DNA of 12,132 bases from Tetmemena sp. SeJ-2015 (lineage: Eukaryota; Ciliophora; Spirotrichea; Sporadotrichida; Oxytrichidae). The stretch spans positions 1 through 12,132 of the forward strand of contig JAJKFJ010021531.1 in the NCBI GenBank assembly GCA_027382625.1, given 5' to 3'. The position numbers and the translations under genes are program-made. Shown piece after piece: positions 9,801-12,132 of the stretch. The notes beneath the pieces were generated by a model, which was given only the letters and a program-made list of their open reading frames with translations, was not told the origin of the DNA and searched no databases. Positions within the stretch are counted from its first letter, which is position 1. Each line of letters starts with the position of its first letter.

Positions 9801-12132
9801 TTGATTTAATAATTTTTGAAATATAGTTTTGATATTATAGCTAAGAATTTAATAATGAAGAGAATTAAATTATATATCAAATTAAAATGGAATCATATAG
9901 CGACTGATGAACTGTATCAGACTTGAATAATTATTACATCACTCGATTCAGCATAAATATCCAGGAACTTTTTATCCTAGCAACTTTGTGTGGGATTGCT
10001 CATAGCAAAATCATTAGCGGCACAAGTTTTAATGAAAGTGAAATGGAAGAAGATGATGAGTGCGTACTACATTTTTCGCTACTGAGAGGAGCTGAGGCGA
10101 AGAAACTCATATTTTTTTATTCTCTATAGAACAAGCTGCAGGGGTTGAATCTGCTATTTAAACTGCCTCGTAGTTACTACTCCCATTTATTATTTTAATA
10201 AATCACCAATATAAAGGATACAAATGCGTAAAAAGAGTATAAAACAACTGAGAAATGTGTCAACCCAAGAAGTCACAGAAGGTCGTGATATAATACTTTC
10301 ATTAGCAGAAAGGAATGCGGTGAAACATACAAGGGCCTCATTAACATAAACTATCTGAGCATCTCTGACTTTGATTAGACAACTCTAAGTTCAAATGCCT
10401 TGTTTTCTGTTTTATTAGGAGCATAAAAAATATTGTTCTCCTGCTTAATGAACGACACTCCTCTATATTTGGCGATCTTTCATATGATATTATGAAGATC
10501 ACTAAAGATGTACAATTTCTTCAATTAGATACTCAATCTATGAACCAACTTATTATTAAATTAGATCGCTCCTATGGGTGAAATGTCATTAAATAGCCAT
10601 AGAATTATAGCTCATTGCTCTCTCTACTTCTTCCCAGTCTTATTTTTATTTTATTTTTATAATTTTCCTAATAACATGAATTATTTTCATAATTTTAATT
10701 TGAAATATGAATTCAATAAATCTAGGATCAACGTCTTAATATTAATTTGTAAATCTTTGTTTATTAGCTCTATTAATATTTACAATACTTTTAAATTTAA
10801 AAGATATACGATAATGCTTATTTTTTTATTAAAGAGCAGAATTCGAAACTCTGAAAACACCTCCATTTGAAGCAGAGTTATTCGTGAATGTACTGATCAC
10901 TACTACTGTAGCCTCAGAATCAATCACATAATAATATATGTGCATTAATTCATAAATGGTCACTAATATATATTTCATACAGTATATGCCATAATTAGCC
11001 TCATTTTAATAAAATAAACTTTAAACATAGATATTGGCGTAGCCCTACTATGAATGACAATTCAGCATTTAAACATTATAGATATAGATCATAGAACTCT
11101 CAAAATGCAATTAAAATTTTAAATTCTCAATTATTTTAGTAATGATTATTTAAAGAAAGGGAGTACATTTAATTTTAATTTCTATAAAGTTATTTTTTAG
11201 AGCCAATAATTTTTTAATTAAAATTTGTATTTGAGGATGGGCAAGCTTTAAATTTTATTTACTAATTTAATAAAAGATAGATCTTAGTTTTAAATCTAAA
11301 TTGCAATTATATTGGAATTTTAATGTTAAATACTAGATATCTCTTTTATTTTCATTATAATAAGCCCTAAAATTGAGTATAATGAGTAAAAATTAATAGA
11401 AAATATTCTCTATTAGAGAAGAAAGAGTTATCAATTTGTATGAAGTGTTGGATTCTATTATCTTAAATAAATTAAAACTTAAATTATTTCCAAAAAATAA
11501 AATAAAAATAAAAAAAGCGTCTTCCTTTTTAAATTTATAGGATTATGTTCTGTAAGATGGAAGCTCTGAAAATTTATATTAAAAATATGCTTTAACAAGC
11601 AATAGAAAATTTGAGCTAAAATTAGAATGATAATAAAAAATTAAAGATATTTTATAGCATTAAAATTTTCTAGAAAAATCAATTTTTATAATAATACTAT
11701 ATTCAAATACTATAATCGCATAGTAATTTTTTTTATTATAAAGAATCTGAAAAGTTAGAAATAAATTTAATTACTCTGAAGGAACATCAAATTAGGAACA
11801 TCTTGGTTTTTGCAATCTATCGTAGTATATTCTAAATTTAAATTTATTACTTTAATTCTATAGAATGAGAATATCCCCAGAATTAATCCCTGTCACTGTG
11901 ATAAGATTGCACTTCAAAGAATGCTCCTAACTTTGAACTTAAGTTTTCTACTGTCAAAGTGACTTTAAGAGGTAAAATAAATATTATTATTTCTAGAGCT
12001 TGATTATAATATTGCCTTAACTAAATTGCAGTAGGTTTTTTTAACTATTTAATTACCCTACCATGTCCCCCTCATAAATATGGGGGCTCATACGGTCTCA
12101 CTCGAATGAAATCACCGGTACTCTCTAGACGT
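656..12132 (-). CDS. Germline, IES-interrupted gene for a Pmp-like beta-helix / Cys-rich / multi-TM membrane protein (partial)
   Basis: The gene is a predicted cell-surface protein of a large ciliate family. It has an extracellular parallel beta-helix of Pmp-like repeats, a linker domain, a growth-factor-receptor-like Cys-rich stalk, then several transmembrane helices. The substrate or partner is unknown. Read with TAA/TAG = Gln, 27 minus-strand blocks join through direct repeats into 1,073 TGA-free codons. Approximate residues: beta-helix 1-640, linker 640-810, Cys-rich 810-925, membrane part 930-1073. Key motifs are repeated FxNN...GGAIY, LYGENFAS, CEPCPAGTY, TYWRES and GYQGVLCADC. I checked base by base that each join keeps phase. 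The N-terminus and signal peptide lie beyond 12132. An in-frame TGA at 653-655 is either the stop or part of an IES; relatives usually carry more membrane sequence. It cannot be translated from this DNA without IES removal. Family assignment is firm; exact junctions vary in certainty. Confidence 0.87.
861..1345 (-). other. IES 26, about 485 bp (tentative borders)
   Basis: AT-rich apart from 1195-1290, which has coding-like composition. A minus code-6 frame runs from about 1384 to 1000 through this region, but it does not resemble the family. It may be a chance frame or contain an unrecognised MDS. Confidence 0.45.
1346..1681 (-). CDS. MDS 26, end of Cys-rich stalk and first transmembrane helices
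   Basis: Encodes CKEGYQGVLCADCIQGFYHS, then CDKCPSQSLFLSRK, the hydrophobic LLSLVFFVFLVLLFVKIL (TM1) and ILYFVALYNHINILLLTF (TM2), then SKYWPTILFDMG. The order GY.G..C..C, C..CP, TM is standard for the family. The frame meets TGA (1328-1330) after MKCLQFSL, so the block ends near 1346; pointer TTTA there is tentative. A second minus frame opens at about 1382 and could signal an indel. Confidence 0.87.
1682..1817 (-). other. IES 25, 136 bp
   Basis: AT-rich spacer between GAATG repeats. An intron reading (GT at its start) is possible but destroys a conserved cysteine. Confidence 0.8.
1818..2086 (-). CDS. MDS 25, Cys-rich growth-factor-receptor-like stalk
   Basis: Encodes KCRAGEQLTAAGKCEPCPAG, TYLLEDN, CQTCPEQAICYGENNIGPKP, TYWRESNL and CFNQEACLGKL. 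The order C..GE...GKC.PCP.GTY, then C..CP..A.CYG, then YWR, is diagnostic of the extracellular Cys-rich region in ciliate Pmp-like membrane proteins. Pointer GAATG (1818-1822, repeated at 1677-1681) preserves the Cys of GECKEGYQG; splicing it as a GT-AG intron would lose that Cys. Confidence 0.94.
2087..2227 (-). other. IES 24, 141 bp
   Basis: AT-rich; contains a (TA)7 tract at 2159-2172. Bounded by AGAAAAT repeats. Confidence 0.8.
2228..2401 (-). CDS. MDS 24, linker domain leading into Cys-rich stalk
   Basis: Encodes CSSIVTLKFYASPGFNHSLY, then FLTDKIDLERNSSQVIL and NFNVDFIIQVRK. Pointer AGAAAAT (2228-2234, repeated at 2080-2086) turns VRK into VRKCRAGEQ, the expected start of the Cys-rich part. 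Confidence 0.87.
2402..2448 (-). other. IES 23, 47 bp
   Basis: Nearly all A/T, between TTAAA repeats. Removal changes the frame by one and links GEEQIFKK to CSSIVTLKF. Confidence 0.6.
2449..2706 (-). CDS. MDS 23, linker beta-domain
   Basis: Encodes SRSGATLPSMTFGLYDCYNQ, then LITSDNSTKIYLLVNLTY and GTNSFTAKQGLFFVEGVKL. The pattern 'SG....P.MTF.L.D.Y', then 'G...F.A..GLF.F', matches the domain between beta-helix and Cys-rich stalk in this family. Continuous over 240 bp. Pointer TTAAA (2449-2453, repeated at 2397-2401). Confidence 0.86.
2707..3138 (-). other. IES 22, 432 bp, homopolymer-rich low-complexity DNA
   Basis: Runs of A and T with a few G and C runs (for example G6 at 3011-3016). No coding signal. 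The texture differs from other IESs and resembles 190-655; it may be genuine low-complexity DNA or a poorly resolved part of the assembly. Confidence 0.65.
3139..3298 (-). CDS. MDS 22, end of beta-helix (YGENFAS motif)
   Basis: Encodes LEPKFQTEDNTQDFHYIWQ, then IIFYQNKAGLYGENFASPAQ. In this ciliate family 'N.A..YG.N.AS.P' closes the beta-helix, as seen here. It ends in a 14-bp A/T tract (3139-3152) repeated at 2693-2706 in the same phase. Confidence 0.85.
3299..3468 (-). other. IES 21, 170 bp
   Basis: AT-rich spacer between AATTAGA repeats. Confidence 0.78.
3469..3716 (-). CDS. MDS 21, three GGA(I/V) beta-helix rungs
   Basis: The richest block of the repeat domain: LILNCSSTTDGGAIYIKS, then GNQAMGGSGGAIYSSS and EFNQASIAGGAVFWDQLD. 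Spacing of the GGA turns is about 30-40 residues, as in Pmp-like beta-helices. G+C reaches 28/60 at 3541-3600. Pointer AATTAGA (3469-3475, repeated at 3292-3298) makes WDQLEPKF. Confidence 0.93.
3717..4090 (-). other. IES 20, 374 bp
   Basis: AT-rich. The 4015-4085 end has a little more G+C and open frames, but these fall outside the ATTTCTT-bounded join and are not needed. Confidence 0.75.
4091..4187 (-). CDS. MDS 20, beta-helix rung with GGAIY
   Basis: Encodes SLIIIEDTTIQNFHAFQGGA, then IYTYFHIIIS, a complete rung. In-frame TAG and TAA give the Gln of IQN and FQGG. Pointer ATTTCTT (4091-4097, repeated at 3710-3716). Confidence 0.9.
4188..4359 (-). other. IES 19, 172 bp
   Basis: Lies between the AGAAAATCTT repeats. 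Its right end (4300-4359) is less AT-rich than usual and stays open in the frame of MDS 19 (SSPSFNQEENYIW), so the MDS border could be misread without the pointer. Confidence 0.75.
4360..4396 (-). CDS. MDS 19, 37-bp segment ending in a 10-bp pointer
   Basis: Encodes only LLSGRQNLRKS. It ends in AGAAAATCTT (4360-4369), exactly repeated at 4178-4187 and in the same codon phase, giving RKSLIIIEDTT. This long pointer is among the strongest single pieces of evidence for the model. Confidence 0.83.
4397..4483 (-). other. IES 18, 87 bp
   Basis: AT-rich insert between TTATT repeats. Confidence 0.68.
4484..4592 (-). CDS. MDS 18, beta-helix rung with GGLFYI
   Basis: Encodes NITSAQISQCDFTSSKKYDS, then TQRGGLFYIKNGEEL. 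'QISQCDF' and 'RGGLFYI' are the rung core and turn. Pointer TTATT (4484-4488, repeated at 4392-4396) yields GEELLLSGRQN. Confidence 0.87.
4593..4761 (-). other. IES 17, 169 bp
   Basis: Very AT-rich spacer between AAAATAT repeats. Confidence 0.75.
4762..4886 (-). CDS. MDS 17, beta-helix rungs
   Basis: Encodes NKAEQSGDELYLKNSPNGFT, then LMTSTTFKNEVGYQLLLSQ. The LYLKN turn and TTFKN core are typical. Pointer AAAATAT (4762-4768, repeated at 4586-4592) continues as SQNITSAQISQC. Confidence 0.88.
4887..5350 (+). other. IES 16, 464 bp, with a G+C-richer middle (about 5050-5340)
   Basis: AT-rich ends with an intermediate middle. A plus-strand code-6 frame (4786-5787, 334 codons) passes through but also runs antisense through MDS 17 and MDS 16. 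A frame of this length is about what chance predicts once in a window this AT-rich. Content unresolved. Confidence 0.62.
5351..5401 (-). CDS. MDS 16, 51-bp beta-helix fragment
   Basis: Encodes QIEVFITLVKGASFPNN, a rung core (SFPNN) split by the next IES. Pointer AACAA (5351-5355) matches 4882-4886, or equally 4879-4883 because the target is AACAACAA. The two choices give SFPNNKAEQ or SFPNKAEQ. Confidence 0.8.
5402..6194 (-). other. IES 15, 793 bp
   Basis: AT-rich except for a moderately G+C-richer stretch at 5465-5640. Several code-6 frames run through it on both strands and look plausible by eye, but none carries the rung motif and the flanking blocks join perfectly without them. Confidence 0.7.
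6195..6374 (-). CDS. MDS 15, two beta-helix rungs (GGAI, GGAV)
   Basis: Encodes NKYSSFENGFGSRGGAINFG, then AHGMYSIEECSFKNNYALKF and GGAVHAFTFAFI. Both GGA turns and the CSFKNNYA core are clear. Pointer CTAAAT (6195-6200, repeated at 5396-5401) gives FAFIQIEVFITLV. Confidence 0.9.
6375..6452 (-). other. IES 14, 78 bp
   Basis: AT-rich insert between AAATTTT repeats; no coding signal. Confidence 0.65.
6453..6575 (-). CDS. MDS 14, acidic beta-helix segment
   Basis: Encodes KCSTFLNTEVDEDKEIDYE, then IAGFLNVDYKTYFSVIAKLN. It starts with a rung core (CSTFLN), followed by an unusually acidic loop. Pointer AAATTTT (6453-6459, repeated at 6368-6374) joins AKLNF to YLLLNKYSSF. Confidence 0.75.
6576..7569 (+). 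other. IES 13, about 994 bp, carrying a G+C-rich island (about 7070-7375)
   Basis: Flanks are AT-rich. The island reaches 29/60 G+C at 7141-7200 and 24/60 at 7321-7380. Only one frame is free of TGA right across it: plus strand, code 6, 6936-7664 (243 codons), which would include VESQMSVRRPPSLLKTSKGK. All minus frames are broken within it. No domain is recognised. At this base composition such a frame can arise by chance, so coding is only suspected. Confidence 0.6.
7570..7608 (-). CDS. MDS 13, beta-helix fragment (3' end ambiguous)
   Basis: Encodes RIWSNTVAVTI. Two in-phase joins to the next block are possible. Pointer ATA (7570-7572 / 6573-6575) gives VTIKCSTFLN, the better rung. Pointer CTTA (7555-7558 / 6555-6558) gives VTIEDLSLNTEV and would extend this block down to 7555. 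I prefer the first. Confidence 0.6.
7609..7763 (-). other. IES 12, 155 bp
   Basis: AT-rich spacer between the A6 repeats; no coding signal. Confidence 0.58.
7764..7828 (-). CDS. MDS 12, beta-helix rung
   Basis: Encodes DSDAKIENCSFIDNRALKK; 'KIENCSFIDNRA' is a canonical rung. It is followed by an A6 pointer (7764-7769, repeated within A7 at 7603-7609). The homopolymer makes the exact breakpoint uncertain by a base, but only one register keeps phase. Confidence 0.8.
7829..8287 (-). other. IES 11, 459 bp, with a short G+C-richer patch (8010-8075)
   Basis: Mostly AT-rich. The patch at 8010-8075 has coding-like base composition but cannot be fitted between the flanking blocks, which join well without it. 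Confidence 0.65.
8288..8387 (-). CDS. MDS 11, beta-helix rung
   Basis: Encodes YIMAAGNFGRLIQFQNSQFV, then KNYAVQNTIEIF; 'I.FQNSQFVKNYA' is diagnostic of the repeat. Pointer AAATTTT (8288-8294, repeated at 7822-7828) joins TIEIF to DSDAKIENC in phase. Confidence 0.82.
8388..8626 (-). other. IES 10, 239 bp
   Basis: AT-rich spacer between TTGC repeats; no coding signal. Confidence 0.62.
8627..8674 (-). CDS. MDS 10, 48-bp beta-helix fragment
   Basis: Encodes INHKTPQNTAFQGSVA. The 'NTAFQGS' core is the N.A..GG part of a rung. Pointer TTGC (8627-8630, repeated at 8384-8387) continues it as GSVAYIMAAGN. Confidence 0.65.
8675..9307 (-). other. IES 9, 633 bp (tentative ends)
   Basis: Almost entirely A/T. 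Short readable stretches occur, for example STDSSYEENGQLL near 8900-8930, but none matches a rung at the required phase. No other signal. Confidence 0.55.
9308..9423 (-). CDS. MDS 9, beta-helix rung with NSASNQGG
   Basis: Encodes VSFLYIERSKFNGNSASNQG, then GVMFLIGQSSLTATTI. An in-frame TAA is the Gln of SNQGG. Pointer AATTAA (9308-9313, repeated at 8669-8674) gives TTINHKTPQNTAF. Confidence 0.83.
9424..9683 (-). other. IES 8, 260 bp
   Basis: Very AT-rich DNA between GAGAAA repeats; no coding signal. Confidence 0.75.
9684..9765 (-). CDS. MDS 8, beta-helix rung with NNSASDGG
   Basis: Encodes IKTLEITSCTFENNSASDGG, then VIFLEK: one complete rung nearly identical in pattern to the previous one. 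It is bounded by pointers GAAT and GAGAAA (9684-9689, repeated at 9418-9423); both joins are in phase. Confidence 0.87.
9766..10840 (+). other. IES 7, 1,075 bp, carrying a G+C-rich island (about 9900-10640)
   Basis: Its ends (9766-9890 and 10640-10840) are ordinary AT-rich IES DNA. The middle is far richer in G+C: 25/60 in both 9961-10020 and 10261-10320. Under code 6 both strands have open frames there, such as plus 9911-10285 and minus 10390-9920, but no frame spans the island and I recognise no domain. It may hold MDSs of another gene, a decayed gene or foreign DNA. Confidence 0.65.
10841..10940 (-). CDS. MDS 7, beta-helix rung with NNSASNGG
   Basis: Encodes DSEATVVVI followed by STFTNNSASNGGVFRVSN, a textbook Pmp-like rung (TF.NNSA..GG). 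Pointer GAAT (10841-10844, repeated at 9762-9765) joins SN to IKTLEITSC across the largest IES. Confidence 0.87.
10941..10982 (-). other. IES 6, 42 bp (tentative)
   Basis: Excision of 48 bp (insert plus CATATA) is frame-neutral, so the frame also stays open without it. I infer an IES because removal gives the compact rung YGIYYYVIDSEAT. The alternative is that it is retained coding DNA. Confidence 0.5.
10983..11106 (-). CDS. MDS 6, beta-helix rungs
   Basis: Encodes FESSMIYIYNVQMLNCHSQQ, then GYANIYVQSLFYQNEANYG: two successive rungs ('N..M.NCHS', 'F.QNEA.YG'). Two adjacent in-frame TAG codons read as QQ. Pointer CATATA (10983-10988, repeated at 10935-10940). Confidence 0.8.
11107..11399 (-). 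other. IES 5, 293 bp
   Basis: AT-rich. All three minus frames stay open in places (for example ACPSSNTNF near 11235), but none has the rung motif and none is needed to join the flanking blocks. I treat them as chance frames. Confidence 0.62.
11400..11461 (-). CDS. MDS 5, beta-helix rung
   Basis: Encodes RIQHFIQIDNSFFSNREYF; 'I.IDNSFFSN' is the canonical rung motif. Pointer ATTTT (11400-11404, repeated at 11102-11106) joins it to FESSMIYIYN. Confidence 0.75.
11462..11541 (-). other. IES 4, 80 bp
   Basis: A- and T-tract DNA between ATAAT repeats. No coding signal. Confidence 0.6.
11542..11570 (-). CDS. MDS 4, 29-bp micro-exon-like segment
   Basis: The shortest block: only SFHLTEHN is added between pointers TTCAGAG and ATAAT (11542-11546, repeated at 11457-11461). 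It is supported because both joins are in phase and it connects two rungs at the expected spacing. Its small size makes it a natural test of the model. Confidence 0.65.
11571..11773 (-). other. IES 3, 203 bp
   Basis: AT-rich DNA with no motif of the gene family, bounded by TTCAGAG repeats. Confidence 0.72.
11774..11834 (-). CDS. MDS 3, beta-helix rung
   Basis: Encodes YTTIDCKNQDVPNLMFLQS, a rung with the family's 'T.I.C.N' pattern. It ends in the 7-bp pointer TTCAGAG (11774-11780, repeated at 11564-11570). This is one of the clearer pointers because it contains G and C. Confidence 0.8.
11835..11854 (-). other. IES 2, only 20 bp between pointers
   Basis: A 20-bp, almost purely A/T insert flanked by TAGAAT. 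Excising 26 bp (insert plus one pointer) shifts the frame by two and is needed to connect two conserved-looking segments. Confidence 0.75.
11855..11976 (-). CDS. MDS 2, beta-helix domain
   Basis: Encodes a hydrophobic beta-type segment including VTLTVENLSSKLGAFFEV and ending ...GYSHSIE. Pointer TAGAAT (11855-11860, repeated at 11829-11834) restores the frame across a 20-bp IES so that SIE continues into YTTIDCKNQD. One in-frame TAA is read as Gln in RDQFWG. Confidence 0.78.
11977..12074 (-). other. IES 1, 98 bp (tentative)
   Basis: AT-rich spacer between TTTA repeats. Its right end overlaps one arm of a CCCCC/GGGGG inverted repeat (12067-12071 and 12082-12086). No coding signal. Confidence 0.5.
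12075..12132 (-). CDS. MDS 1 (partial at window edge), beta-helix domain
   Basis: Open frame reading STGDFIRVRPYEPPYL, cut by the right edge. In the unspliced DNA the frame hits TGA at 12072-12074, just inside the following IES. Pointer TTTA (12075-12078, repeated at 11973-11976) joins it in phase to the next block, giving PPYLPLKVTL. G+C is clearly higher than the DNA to its left. The pointer is short and AT-only, so this join is less certain than most. Confidence 0.55.

Noticed and set aside
9923..10129. Plus-strand 68-codon standard-code frame starting MNNYYITRF
   Set aside because: In code 6 it extends to 10285 and an equally open minus frame covers it. No domain recognised; only the island as a whole is reported.
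10574..10870. Plus-strand 98-codon frame starting MGEMSLNSH
   Set aside because: Mostly AT-rich IES translation, and its end runs antisense through MDS 7, which has the NNSASNGG motif on the other strand.
12067..12086. CCCCC/GGGGG inverted repeat as a terminator or structured RNA
   Set aside because: Only five pairs, overlapping the MDS 1 border; explained by coding sequence for EPP plus flank.
656..12132. Interpretation of the gaps as spliceosomal introns
   Set aside because: Gap ends follow direct repeats rather than GT-AG, sizes range from 20 to 1,075 bp, and at 1677-1822 a GT-AG removal would delete a conserved cysteine.
1..12132. Telomere repeats or telomere-bearing transposons
   Set aside because: No C4A4/G4T4 runs, terminal inverted repeats or transposase motifs were seen.

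Overview
The window reads as germline (micronuclear) DNA of a hypotrich-type spirotrich ciliate (Oxytricha/Stylonychia-like; species not identifiable from this alone). Three things point there. (1) Conserved protein motifs read through in-frame TAA and TAG, while TGA never interrupts the assembled frame; this is the ciliate code with TAA/TAG = Gln. (2) One protein-coding gene on the minus strand is cut into about 27 short coding blocks separated by very AT-rich DNA. (3) Nearly every block boundary lies in a short direct repeat (3-14 bp). Keeping one repeat copy joins the blocks in a single frame. These are the marks of macronuclear-destined segments (MDSs), internal eliminated sequences (IESs) and pointers. 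Short AT-only pointers are individually weak; the run of in-phase joins that also restore family motifs is the main support.

Layout, in minus-strand gene order (right to left): MDS 1-22 (12132 to about 3139) encode a right-handed beta-helix ectodomain of Chlamydia-Pmp-like rungs (F-x-N-N-x-A ... G-G-A-I-Y). MDS 22-24 (3298-2228) encode a linker beta-domain. MDS 24-26 (2400-1560) encode a cysteine-rich region with GTY, YWR and GYxGxxCxxC motifs. MDS 26-27 (1560-656) encode transmembrane helices. The assembled part is about 3.2 kb (1,073 codons). The 5' end lies beyond the right edge and the 3' end is either just left of 656 or off the left edge. The gene is not scrambled: every block found is on the same strand and in linear order. 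About 70% of the span is IES.

Four large IESs (about 460 to 1,075 bp) contain islands of 35-48% G+C, against 10-20% in ordinary IES DNA. These may be pieces of other genes nested in the IESs, but I could not identify them. The left 190 bp is a degenerate tandem repeat of about 54 bp, followed by homopolymer-rich low-complexity DNA. No tRNA, rRNA, CRISPR array, recognisable transposase or C4A4 telomere repeat was seen.
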